Source: Leifsonia aquatica (lineage in GTDB: Bacteria > Actinomycetota > Actinomycetes > Actinomycetales > Microbacteriaceae). Taken from it: DNA of 64,000 nt. Location of the stretch: positions 992,001 to 1,056,000 of the forward strand of contig NZ_JACHVP010000001.1 in assembly GCF_014190775.1 (NCBI RefSeq), written 5' to 3'. The notes under the pieces are model-generated. The model was not told the origin of the DNA. It made no database searches and worked only from the letters and a program-made list of their open reading frames with translations. Positions 8,674 through 17,597 of the stretch are shown piece by piece. The position numbers were made by a program, and so were the translations under genes. Numbering within the stretch: position 1 is the first letter of the stretch; every line of letters begins with the position of its first letter.

Positions 8674-9204
8674 ATGACGCGACGCCCTGTCCTCCGCAGC
8701 CGGCCCACGCCCCGCACGCGTGCCTCCCGAGCCCGGACCGGCGCCGCATCGGCCGCCCTCGCCGCCACCGTGCTCGCGCTCGCGCTGACCGGATGCACCC
8801 CAGGCGCGAAGCCGTCGGCGAGCCCCACGCCCACGTCGACCCCGACTCCGACCGCGACGGGCGCGGCCGCACCCGAGCTCGTGCCCGGCGGCACGGCTGA
8901 ACAGAACCTGCCCTTCTTCAACAAGGTCAACCAGGCGACGCTCGCCGCGAACCCCGACGCGAAGGGCCGCGACTTCATCGACGCCCTGGTGGCGGCGGGC
9001 TTCACGAAGGCCGACATGCAGGTCACGGTGGACACGACCACGATCGGGCTGAAGGCGAACAGCATCCAGTTCTCGGTCAAGATGGGCGACGCCTGCTTGA
9101 TCGGGCAGAACGGCGCCGACGCGGGCGGCTACAACAGCGAGACGACGCCGGTGCTCGTCGGCGGCGCGTGCCTCATCGGCCAGACGCGGCCGATCGACTG
9201 GTAG
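8674..9204 (+). CDS. Secreted lipoprotein, DUF6993-like
   Basis: A 176-residue predicted lipoprotein. An Arg-rich N-terminus leads into a hydrophobic segment ending in lipobox LTGC, then a Pro/Thr/Ser linker. The folded part (from NLPFFNKVNQATLAANPDAK, residues about 82-176) resembles the DUF6993 domain of Micrococcales; that identification is from memory of the family pattern. The motif ACLIGQ occurs twice near the C-terminus, giving two cysteines that could form a disulfide outside the cell. Starts at ATG 8674 or GTG 8665 are both possible. It lies 10 bp after the SSB-like gene on the same strand. Confidence 0.75.
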   Translation: MTRRPVLRSRPTPRTRASRARTGAASAALAATVLALALTGCTPGAKPSASPTPTSTPTPTATGAAAPELVPGGTAEQNLPFFNKVNQATLAANPDAKGRDFIDALVAAGFTKADMQVTVDTTTIGLKANSIQFSVKMGDACLIGQNGADAGGYNSETTPVLVGGACLIGQTRPIDW

Positions 9205-9307
9205 CGGGCGGGCTCCGGCGCGTCGCAGCCGGTATCCTCGTACAGGGCGGCGATCGGGATGTGCTCCGACGCGCGCCGAGCGGACGACAGGGAGTTAGAG
9301 AAGAAAC

Positions 9308-10990
<1,683 letters not shown>

Positions 10991-11009
10991 TCACCACCGG
11001 AGGAGACCC

Positions 11010-11486
11010 ATGCGACTGCACGTACCGATCAAGCTCCGCTGGAGCGACCTGGACGCGTACGGGCACGTCAACAACGCCGAGATGCTGCGCCTGCTCGAAG
11101 AGGCGCGCATCGAGGCGTTCTGGGTCACCGACGACGCCGAGGCGGCGGTCGGAGGATCGACCGCCGTCCTCGACGGGCGACCGGGCGCCGACACGCTCAC
11201 GCTGATCGCGCGGCAGGAGATCGAGTACCTCGCGCCCATCCCGTACCTGCGGCCGCCGCTCGACGTGCAGCTCTGGCTCGGCCGGCTCGGGGGCGCCAGC
11301 CTCGAGGTCTGCTACGAGGTGTGGTCGCCCGAGGGCACCGAGCCGCGCACCCTGTTTACCCGCGCCGCGACCACGATCGTGCTCGTCGACGCCGGCACGC
11401 AGCGGCCGCGCCGGATCAACGAAACCGAGCGCGCCGCGTGGACGCCCTACCTCGACGAGCCGGTGCAGTTCACCAAGCGCGGCTGA
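11010..11486 (+). CDS. 4HBT-family acyl-CoA thioesterase
   Basis: A 158-residue hot-dog-fold protein. The YbgC/FadM-like signature RWSDLDAYGHVNNAEML near the N-terminus carries the catalytic Asp of the family (W-S-D-L-D-x-x-G-H-V-N-N). It should hydrolyse an acyl-CoA in the cytoplasm; the acyl chain cannot be inferred. A good ribosome site (GGAGGAGA) lies 6 nt before the ATG, and ettA ends 19 bp upstream, so the two are probably co-transcribed, a pairing common in actinobacteria. It ends 1 bp from the convergent DUF2231-like gene. Confidence 0.9.
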   Translation: MRLHVPIKLRWSDLDAYGHVNNAEMLRLLEEARIEAFWVTDDAEAAVGGSTAVLDGRPGADTLTLIARQEIEYLAPIPYLRPPLDVQLWLGRLGGASLEVCYEVWSPEGTEPRTLFTRAATTIVLVDAGTQRPRRINETERAAWTPYLDEPVQFTKRG

Positions 11487-11487
11487 C

Positions 11488-12006
11488 CTACGGCGTCGAA
11501 GTGGTGCCCGGCGTCGGCACGGGAGTCGGCGCGAACGAGTTCTCCCAGACGGCGCGGGAGCCGGCCTCCCCGATCAGCACGACGTCGACGATCGTCCCCG
11601 CGGCCAGCACCGCGGCGATGACGGCCAGAACGACGATCACCACCGTCCGAACCGTCGTCGACGGCCGCCGCGCCCGGCCGGGCCGGTCGACGAAGAAGAA
11701 CCACGCCCACTGGAGCGCCGTGAAGACGAAGAGCGCGATGACCCAGGGGTAGAGGCCCTTCCCGAGCGCCGCGTGCTGCTGGATGAGCGGGGTCGAGGGG
11801 ACGCGCGCCTCCAGCCACTCGCCGGCATCCGTCACGATCGGCACCAGCACGACGTTCGCGAGTGCCAGCAAGGGCGTGACGATCCCGAGCCGTCGCCGTG
11901 CGGCCGGCCACAACGGCACCGCGAGCGCGCACAGAGCGGTCAGGGGCACCAGCACGATGACGAAGTGCGCCAGGAGGACGTGCAGCGGAAGACCGTTGAC
12001 CTCCAT
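11488..12006 (-). CDS. DUF2231-like four-helix membrane protein
   Basis: A 172-residue protein with four predicted transmembrane segments (about 7-28, 38-60, 83-104 and 119-142), ending in a Thr/Pro tail. The opening MEVNGLPLHVLLAHFVIVLVP has a His in the first helix (LLAHF) and a second conserved-looking His in IQQHAALGKG, an arrangement seen in DUF2231 and related cytochrome-like membrane proteins; haem binding is only a guess. It starts 6 bp after the Rieske gene stop, so both are on one transcript. DUF2231 domains are also found near or fused to Rieske domains in other actinobacteria, as I recall, which supports a shared redox role. Confidence 0.7.
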   Translation of the reverse strand: MEVNGLPLHVLLAHFVIVLVPLTALCALAVPLWPAARRRLGIVTPLLALANVVLVPIVTDAGEWLEARVPSTPLIQQHAALGKGLYPWVIALFVFTALQWAWFFFVDRPGRARRPSTTVRTVVIVVLAVIAAVLAAGTIVDVVLIGEAGSRAVWENSFAPTPVPTPGTTSTP

Positions 12007-12012
12007 GATCGG

Positions 12013-12471
12013 CTAGCTCGTCACCGTGACCGTGTCGCCGCTCACGGTCGCCGTCAACTTCGGGAGGGGATCGCGCGCCGGTCCGTTCAGCACGTCCCCG
12101 GTCGCGGCGTCGAATCTCGAGCCGTGGCAGGGGCAGTCGAACTCCTTGCCCTGCGGGGCGACCGTGCAGCCCTGGTGGGTGCAGACCGCGCTGAACGCGA
12201 CGACCTTCCCCGCCGTGGGCTGCGAGACGACGACCGGGGCCGAACCGATCGACGCGGAGACGGCCCCGCCGACCGGGATCGACGACAGGGCGACCGTGGT
12301 CGTCCCGCCGCCTCCTGAACCGACCGACCCGGATCCACCCGACCCGGACCCGCCCGCGTCGGAGGGGCCGTCGGAAGTGCAGGCGGCGAGCAGCAGCGCG
12401 CCGGCCCCGGCGGCCGTCACCCCGCCGATGTGGACGAGGGTGCGGCGGGTGAGGGGTGTGGCGTCGTTCAT
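12013..12471 (-). CDS. Tat-exported Rieske [2Fe-2S] lipoprotein
   Basis: A 152-residue exported iron-sulfur protein. The N-terminus has a twin-arginine motif (TRRTLVHIGG), a hydrophobic stretch and a lipobox LLAAC (Cys31), so it should be exported folded with its cluster and lipid-anchored. A Gly/Ser linker (about 34-56) leads to a Rieske domain with CTHQGC (Cys97, His99 ligands) and CPCHGS (Cys113, His116 ligands). Cys102 and Cys115 can form the disulfide typical of high-potential Rieske clusters. The start is ATG 12471 with AGAGGA 6 nt upstream. It leads a two-gene operon with the DUF2231-like gene and is divergent from sigL, with a SigL-type promoter of its own. Confidence 0.92.
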   Translation of the reverse strand: MNDATPLTRRTLVHIGGVTAAGAGALLLAACTSDGPSDAGGSGSGGSGSVGSGGGGTTTVALSSIPVGGAVSASIGSAPVVVSQPTAGKVVAFSAVCTHQGCTVAPQGKEFDCPCHGSRFDAATGDVLNGPARDPLPKLTATVSGDTVTVTS

Positions 12472-12511
12472 GCGGAGTCCTCTCGGTCGGCGTAGCGTCT
12501 TCTTCACCATA

Positions 12512-12539
12512 GGCACGGATGCGCGCGCCGGACGGTTCA
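12512..12539 (-). promoter_or_regulatory. SigL-type promoter for the Rieske-DUF2231 operon
   Basis: On the minus strand TGAACC (12539-12534), a 16-bp spacer and CGTGCC (12517-12512). This matches the published mycobacterial SigL pattern TGAACC-N16-18-CGTgtc at all but one or two bases. The expected transcript start is near 12505, leaving a leader of about 35 nt before the ATG at 12471. Confidence 0.72.
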
Positions 12540-12557
12540 TCCGATCTGCGGATCCGT

Positions 12558-12585
12558 TGAACTTTCTGCACGCGTGCACCGTGTC
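12558..12585 (+). promoter_or_regulatory. SigL-type autoregulatory promoter of sigL-rslA
   Basis: TGAACT (12558-12563), a 16-bp spacer and CGTGTC (12580-12585). The -10 matches the SigL consensus exactly and the -35 differs in one base. The start codon at 12613 lies about 20 nt after the expected transcript start. Together with the minus-strand promoter it makes a back-to-back pair with -35 elements 18 bp apart. Confidence 0.72.
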
Positions 12586-12612
12586 ATCCTCGACGGGGAC
12601 GGGAGGTGAGGC

Positions 12613-13125
12613 ATGCCGGACGACGACGCGCGTCTGCTGCGCGAGCTGCACGAGCAGCACTCGCAGGCCGTGTGGCGCTATGTGGTGCACCTCACCGGCG
12701 ACCGAGCACTGGCCGACGACGTGGTGCAGGAGACCCTGCTCCGCGCGTGGCGCCGTCCCGCCGTGCTCGACCAGTCGCAGCACTCGGCACGCGCGTGGCT
12801 CTTCACGGTCGCCCGCAACCTGGTGATCGACACGAAGCGCAGCGCGCACGACCAGCACGAGTTCGGCACGGACACGCTGCCCGAGGTGACGTCCGCCGCC
12901 AGCGAGTCCGACGCGGTGCTCGACGCCTGGCTGGTGTCGGACGCGCTGGCCGAGCTGTCCGACGAGCACCGCGCCGTGATCGTGCACGCGTACTACGGCG
13001 GCCGCTCGATCGCGGAGATCTCGCGGGAGCTGGACGTTCCCGAGGGCACGGTGAAGTCCCGCCTCCATTACGGGCTGCGGGCACTGCGCCTCGCACTGCA
13101 GGAGAAGGGAGTGACGGAGCGATGA
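12613..13125 (+). CDS. sigL: ECF sigma factor SigL
   Basis: A 170-residue group IV sigma factor with only regions 2 and 4. Region 2 (about 8-75) includes DDVVQETLLRAWRRP and the -10 recognition helix; region 4 (about 112-165) has the helix-turn-helix RSIAEISRELDVPEGTVKSRLHYG (part). It is assigned to SigL chiefly because the next gene is a clear RslA. In Mycobacterium tuberculosis SigL controls its own operon and exported thiol-redox functions; here a matching promoter lies before this gene and another before the divergent Rieske operon. The stop overlaps the rslA start by 4 nt, which couples their translation. Confidence 0.9.
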   Translation: MPDDDARLLRELHEQHSQAVWRYVVHLTGDRALADDVVQETLLRAWRRPAVLDQSQHSARAWLFTVARNLVIDTKRSAHDQHEFGTDTLPEVTSAASESDAVLDAWLVSDALAELSDEHRAVIVHAYYGGRSIAEISRELDVPEGTVKSRLHYGLRALRLALQEKGVTER

Positions 13126-13826
13126 CGACGCACGACGAGTTCGCCACCTGGGACGCGGCGTACGTCCTCGGCGCACTGTCGCCGGCGGACCGGCGGGCCT
13201 ACGAGGAGCACCTGGGGGAGTGCGATCGCTGCGCGGCCGCTGTCTCCGAACTGGCCGGCATGCCCGGGCTCCTCGGACTGCTGCCGCGCGAGGAAGGCCT
13301 CGCGGCGCTCACGGAGCCCTCGCCCGCTCCCGAGGCTGCCGGAGTGGGCGCCGAGGTGCTGCCCCTCCTGGTGAAGCGCGCGCGCCGCCACCGCGTGCGC
13401 ACCCGCTGGCTCACCGCCGGGATCGCGGCAGCTGCCGCGGTGTTCCTCGTCGGGGTGCTCGCCTTCGTCCTGCCGTCCGTGCTCACGCCGACGACACAGG
13501 AGGCGAAGGCCATCACCATGGAGCAGGTGGAGCCCAGCGCGCTCACCGCGGATCTGCGGCTGACCGCCGAGCCCTGGGGCACGCGCATCACGTCCCGCTG
13601 CAGCTACGCACGGGTCGGCGACGACCAGGGCACGCACTCGTGGACCTACGCGATGGTCGTCACCGACCGGCAGGGGCACGAGACGCAGATCTCGACGTGG
13701 ACCGCGGAGGAGGGGACGACCGTGGTCCCGACGGCGACGACCAGCGTCGCGGTGGCCGACATCGCCGCCATCGACATCCGGTCCGCGGGTGACGGCACCG
13801 TGCTCCTGCGCAGCAGCTTCGGCTGA
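13122..13826 (+). CDS. rslA: Zinc-binding membrane anti-sigma factor RslA
   Basis: A 234-residue anti-sigma factor. The cytoplasmic N-terminal ZAS domain (1-55) carries WDAAYVLGALSPADRRAYEE and the zinc motif H30-x3-C34-x2-C37. One transmembrane helix lies at about 97-119. The extracytoplasmic domain (120-234) retains the RslA pattern: EPWGTRI, YAMVVTDRQGHETQISTW and a closing TVLLRSSF. In the mycobacterial homolog the CxxC/zinc site is redox-sensitive and releases SigL on oxidation; the same residues are present here. ATG 13122 overlaps the sigL stop. It converges on tesB. Confidence 0.9.
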   Translation: MTTHDEFATWDAAYVLGALSPADRRAYEEHLGECDRCAAAVSELAGMPGLLGLLPREEGLAALTEPSPAPEAAGVGAEVLPLLVKRARRHRVRTRWLTAGIAAAAAVFLVGVLAFVLPSVLTPTTQEAKAITMEQVEPSALTADLRLTAEPWGTRITSRCSYARVGDDQGTHSWTYAMVVTDRQGHETQISTWTAEEGTTVVPTATTSVAVADIAAIDIRSAGDGTVLLRSSFG

Positions 13827-13851
13827 CGCGCGCCCGGCGGAGGCTCCGAGC

Positions 13852-14730
13852 TCAGTCGCGCCGCTCGGCCGGCACGCGGATCATCGCCTCCTGGGCGACG
13901 CTCGCGACCAGACGGCCGTCACGGCTGTAGATGCGGCCCTGGGCCAGGCCGCGGCCGCCGCTCGCGCTGGGCGACTCCTGCGTGTACAGCAGCCACTCGT
14001 CGACGCGGGCCGGGCGGTGCCACCACATCGCGTGGTCGAGGCTCGCGGCCTTGAGTCCCGGGTCGGCCCAGGCGACGCCGTGGCGGCGCATGATCGACTC
14101 CATGATCGTGTAGTCGCTCGCGTAGGCGAGGGCCGCTCGGTGCAACGCCGGGTCGTCGGGGAGCTCACCGATGGCGCGGAACCAGACCGCCTGCTGCGCG
14201 ACGTGCTCGCCTTCGACGCTCAGGTAGACGGGTGACGTGACGTGGCGCATGTCGAACGGCCGCTCGCTCGCCCAGTACTGCGCGACGGGATGCCGCACGT
14301 CCTCCAGGCTGGACGCCGACGACGGCAGCGACTCGGGTTCCGGCAGACCCTGCGGCATGGTGACCTGGTGCTCGAGCCCCTCGTCCTCATCCTGGAACGA
14401 CGCGATCATCGACAGGATCGGGAGGCCGTTCTGGTAGGCCTGGGTGCGCCGGGTCGAGAACGACCGGCCGTCGTGGATGCGGTCGACCGAGAAGGTGATC
14501 GGCAGGTTCACGTCGCCCGGGCGCAGGAAGTAGCCGTGCATCGAGTGGATGGGGCGGTCGTCTCCGACCGTGCGGGTCGCCGCGACGATCGACTGCGCGA
14601 GCACCTGGCCGCCGAACACGCGGCCCAGCGGCATCCACTGGGAGGGCCCGGTGAAGATGTCCTCACTGGTGCGCGCACCGGTGTCGGTGAGATCGAGGGC
14701 GGTCAGAAGGGATGCCAATGGCTCGCTCAC
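13852..14730 (-). CDS. tesB: Acyl-CoA thioesterase II
   Basis: A 292-residue cytoplasmic double hot-dog thioesterase that hydrolyses medium- to long-chain acyl-CoA. Family segments are visible in order: GRVFGGQVLAQSIVAA, HSMHGYFLRPGD, the arginine-rich DGRSFSTRRT, and in the second half SLDHAMWWHRP, DEWLLYTQESPSA and GRGLAQGRIYSRDGRLVASV. The catalytic Asp is expected in SLDHAMWW. The GTG at 14730 has GGAG at a normal distance; the open frame continues upstream but that would run through the divergent gene at 14770. It is convergent with rslA. Confidence 0.93.
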   Translation of the reverse strand: MSEPLASLLTALDLTDTGARTSEDIFTGPSQWMPLGRVFGGQVLAQSIVAATRTVGDDRPIHSMHGYFLRPGDVNLPITFSVDRIHDGRSFSTRRTQAYQNGLPILSMIASFQDEDEGLEHQVTMPQGLPEPESLPSSASSLEDVRHPVAQYWASERPFDMRHVTSPVYLSVEGEHVAQQAVWFRAIGELPDDPALHRAALAYASDYTIMESIMRRHGVAWADPGLKAASLDHAMWWHRPARVDEWLLYTQESPSASGGRGLAQGRIYSRDGRLVASVAQEAMIRVPAERRD

Positions 14731-14769
14731 AGTGTCTCCGTCCGATGTCTCTAGTAGTTTAGAGGTCCG

Positions 14770-15456
14770 ATGAACCAGTCGTTTTCCCTCGTTGACAGCC
14801 TCGCCGTCGCCGACCTCCAGACCTATCTGTCTCGAGCGGCCCGTGTCGAGGAGGGCTCCGTGCGCCTGATCGCAGGATCCGGCGTGCTGGCGGTGTACAC
14901 CGCCATCCTCTATCCGAGGGGGCTGCTCGATCAGACCCCCACCGTGCTGGGCCTGCGGACGTTCGCGACGGATGACGAGGTGTCGTTCGACGCGGTGGTC
15001 CCGATCCGCTCGCTGCTCGATCGGCTCGCCCGGGTCCGGGAGGCTGCGGAGGCGGACGACGCACCCGCCGGACCGGTGGGCGTGCGACTGCCGCTCGAGG
15101 TGTCCACGGTCACCTGGGCGGGCATCTCGCCGCCCCGGGGCGGCTGGCGCCCGGTGGGCGAGACGACCTACGAGCTGATGGAGGCGACCGCGCGCGCCGG
15201 CATCGCCGAGATCGCGGACGCCCTGCCGGAGGGCACGGGCGAGCAGCTCGTCCAGCGCGTGCGGGCCGAGGTGTGGGGCCGTCCGATCGACGGCCTGGAG
15301 TACGTCCCGGCCGGAGCCGCGTTCGCTGCGGAGAGCCTGGGCTTCCTCGACCCGGAGGAGCCGGTGACCGTGCTGGAGACCGGCACGTGGACGCGCCTGA
15401 CGACCCAGCGCGGCCACACGCTCATCAAGCGCCAGGCCTGGTCGCTCCGGATGTAG
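14770..15456 (+). CDS. Conserved actinobacterial protein of unknown function
   Basis: A 228-residue soluble protein with no signal peptide or transmembrane helix. It begins MNQSFSLVDSLAVADLQTYLSRAARV and contains GSVRLIAGSGVLAVYTAILYPRG and PPRGGWRPVGET. Composition and codon use match the neighbouring core genes, so it is a real gene, but I do not recognise a domain. It is divergent from tesB across only 39 bp, which suggests a shared control region. AGAGG lies 4 nt before the ATG. Confidence 0.75.
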   Translation: MNQSFSLVDSLAVADLQTYLSRAARVEEGSVRLIAGSGVLAVYTAILYPRGLLDQTPTVLGLRTFATDDEVSFDAVVPIRSLLDRLARVREAAEADDAPAGPVGVRLPLEVSTVTWAGISPPRGGWRPVGETTYELMEATARAGIAEIADALPEGTGEQLVQRVRAEVWGRPIDGLEYVPAGAAFAAESLGFLDPEEPVTVLETGTWTRLTTQRGHTLIKRQAWSLRM

Positions 15457-15461
15457 CTCCG

Positions 15462-15478
15462 GCGCCCCGCGGGGGCGC
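15462..15478. terminator. Small GC hairpin between convergent genes
   Basis: A 7-bp perfect stem GCGCCCC/GGGGCGC with a 3-nt loop lies in the 31-bp gap between the gene ending at 15456 and the convergent flavoprotein gene. There is no T run, so termination is uncertain. Confidence 0.4.
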
Positions 15479-15487
15479 GGCGTGGGC

Positions 15488-17155
15488 TCAGACCGCCCGC
15501 GCCGCCGCTCGTCCGGCTGTGCGCCCGGAGAACAGGCACCCGCCGAGGAAGGTGCCCTCCAGCGCCCGGTAGCCGTGCACGCCGCCGCCGCCGAAACCGC
15601 TCGCCTCGCCCGCCGCGTAGAGGCCGGGGATGGGCTCGCCGTCGGAGCCGAGGACGCGCGCGTCCAGATCAGTCTCGATGCCGCCGAGGCTCTTGCGCGT
15701 GAGGATGTGCAGCTTCACCGCGATGAGCGGGCCGGCCTTCGGGTCGAGCAGCTTGTGCGGGCTCGCCACCCGGATGAGCTTGTCGCCGCGGTAGGCGCGG
15801 GCGCCGCGGATGGCCGCGAGCTGGAGGTCCTTGCCGAAGTCGTTGTCCATCTCGCGGTCGCGTTCGCGCACGTGCCTGGTCACCAGCTCGGTGTCGAGCG
15901 GCACCTCGCTGAGGCGCTGCATCCCGGCGAGCAGTTCGTCGAGGGTGTCGGCGACGATGAAGTCGGCGCCCTTCTCCTTGAACGCCTCGACCGGTCCGGG
16001 CGCGCCGGGCGCGACGCGCTTGGCGAGCAGCCTCACGTCCTTGCCGGTCAGGTCGGGGTTCTGCTCGCTGCCGGAGAGCGCGAACTCCTTCTCGATGATC
16101 TTCTGGGTGAGGATGAACCAGCTGTAGTCCGAGCCGATCCGCCGCAGGTGCTCGAGCGTCCCCAGGGTGTCGAACCCGGGGAAGAGCGGGGCGGGCAGCC
16201 GCTCGCCGCGGGCGTCGAGCCAGAGCGACGACGGGCCGGGGAGGATGCGGATGCCGTGCCGCGCCCAGACCGGGTCCCAGTTCTGGATTCCCTCGGTGTA
16301 GTGCCACATCCGGTCGCCGTTGATCAGGTGGGCGCCCGCCTTCTCGGCGATCCCGAGCATCCGGCCGTCCACGTGCGCCGGCACGCCCGAGAGCATGAAG
16401 TCGGGCGGGGTGCCGAGGCGCTCGGGCCACGCGGCGCGGACGAGGTCGTGGTTGCCGCCGATGCCGCCGCTGGTCACGATGACCGCGGGCGCGCGCAGCT
16501 CGAAGTCGCCGGTGACCTCCCGGTTGCTCGCGGCCCCGCGCGCGGCGGTGTCCGGGGCGAGGACGGCGCCGCGCACGCCGGTGACGCGCCCGTCCTCCAC
16601 GATGAGCTCGTCGACGCGGTGGCGGTGCAGGATGCGCGCGCGGCCGGCCGCGACGCCCGCCTGCACGCGCGCGACGAAGGGGGCGACGACGCCGGGGCCG
16701 GTGCCCCAGGTGATGTGGAAGCGGGGGACGGAGTTGCCGTGGCCGCCCGCCGCCCCGCTGCCGCGCTCCGCCCAGCCGACGACCGGGAAGAAGCGCACGC
16801 CCTTCCCGTGCAGCCAGGCGCGCTTCTCGCCGGCGGCGAACTGGAGGTAGGCCTCGGCCCAGCGGCGCGGCCAGTGGTCCTCCTCGCGGTCGAAGCCGGC
16901 GGAGCCGAACCAGTCCTGCCGGGCGAGGGCGAGCGAGTCGTGCACGCCCATCCGACGCTGTTCCGGCGAGTCGACGAGGAAGAGCCCGCCGAACGACCAC
17001 CACGCCTGTCCGCCCAGGGAGGCGGCGGGCTCCTGCTCGACGATGGTCACGCGGCGCCCCGCGTCGAGCAGCTCGGAGGCGGCGACGAGACCGGCCAGGC
17101 CGGCCCCGACCACGAGGGCGTCGGGGGCGGCGTGCTTGTCGGATTCAGACGGCAT
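15488..17155 (-). CDS. FAD-binding dehydrogenase (fumarate reductase/KstD-like)
   Basis: A 555-residue flavoprotein. The N-terminal dinucleotide-binding motif is VVGAGLAGLVAASELLDAG followed by the acidic strand end VTIVEQE. A second FAD segment near the C-terminus reads GLYAAGEASGFGGGGVHGYR. The cap domain between them resembles flavoprotein subunits of succinate dehydrogenase/3-ketosteroid dehydrogenases, and proteins of this length are commonly named FAD-binding dehydrogenase. No Tat signal is seen, so it is cytoplasmic. The substrate is not known. It starts 33 bp downstream of the globin gene stop and may belong to the mscS-glbO transcript. Confidence 0.87.
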   Translation of the reverse strand: MPSESDKHAAPDALVVGAGLAGLVAASELLDAGRRVTIVEQEPAASLGGQAWWSFGGLFLVDSPEQRRMGVHDSLALARQDWFGSAGFDREEDHWPRRWAEAYLQFAAGEKRAWLHGKGVRFFPVVGWAERGSGAAGGHGNSVPRFHITWGTGPGVVAPFVARVQAGVAAGRARILHRHRVDELIVEDGRVTGVRGAVLAPDTAARGAASNREVTGDFELRAPAVIVTSGGIGGNHDLVRAAWPERLGTPPDFMLSGVPAHVDGRMLGIAEKAGAHLINGDRMWHYTEGIQNWDPVWARHGIRILPGPSSLWLDARGERLPAPLFPGFDTLGTLEHLRRIGSDYSWFILTQKIIEKEFALSGSEQNPDLTGKDVRLLAKRVAPGAPGPVEAFKEKGADFIVADTLDELLAGMQRLSEVPLDTELVTRHVRERDREMDNDFGKDLQLAAIRGARAYRGDKLIRVASPHKLLDPKAGPLIAVKLHILTRKSLGGIETDLDARVLGSDGEPIPGLYAAGEASGFGGGGVHGYRALEGTFLGGCLFSGRTAGRAAARAV

Positions 17156-17188
17156 GGCGTGTCTCCTTCGGCACGTCGGGCTCGAGGG

Positions 17189-17596
17189 CTACTCCTCGAA
17201 TGTGTTGACCATAGCGAACGCAGCGCGCTCCAGGTAGCTCCAGAGCGTCTCCTCCTGCAGTGGAGGCAGCCCGAGCTCGTCGACGGCCGCACGCATGTGG
17301 GTCAGCCAGCGATCGCGGGCGTCGGGGTTGACCCTGAAGGGCATGTGCCGCATCCGGAGACGGGGGTGCCCGCGCTCGGCGCTGTACGTGCCCGGTCCGC
17401 CCCAGTACTGCTCGAGGAAGAGGGTGAGGCGTTCGGCGGCGGGGCCGAGGTCCTCCTCCGGGTACATCGGCTTGAGCACCGGGTCGGCGGCGACCCCGCG
17501 GTAGAACGCGTCCACGAGCCGGCGGAAGGTGTCGTGGCCGCCGACCTGCTCGTAGAAGGACGGGCCGGAGGGCGGCCCGACGGGGATGGTGGTCAT
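17189..17596 (-). CDS. glbO: Group II truncated haemoglobin
   Basis: A 135-residue 2-on-2 globin of the trHbO type. The proximal haem ligand is His84 in RMRHMPF, the B10 tyrosine is in AFYRGV (about Tyr32), and the group II Trp at G8 is Trp97 in RDRWLTHM. FLEQYWGGP is the family EF segment. Group II globins bind oxygen tightly and have been linked to peroxide and NO chemistry and to respiration at membranes. The start is 1 bp after the mscS stop, so translation is coupled; this pairing with a mechanosensitive channel gene recurs in actinobacteria. Confidence 0.94.
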   Translation of the reverse strand: MTTIPVGPPSGPSFYEQVGGHDTFRRLVDAFYRGVAADPVLKPMYPEEDLGPAAERLTLFLEQYWGGPGTYSAERGHPRLRMRHMPFRVNPDARDRWLTHMRAAVDELGLPPLQEETLWSYLERAAFAMVNTFEE

Positions 17597-17597
17597 G

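Noticed and set aside
12013-13176. A longer start for the Rieske gene reaching back through the sigL gene
   Set aside because: The Tat signal and lipobox sit directly after ATG 12471, which has a good ribosome site; the extension is antisense to sigL.
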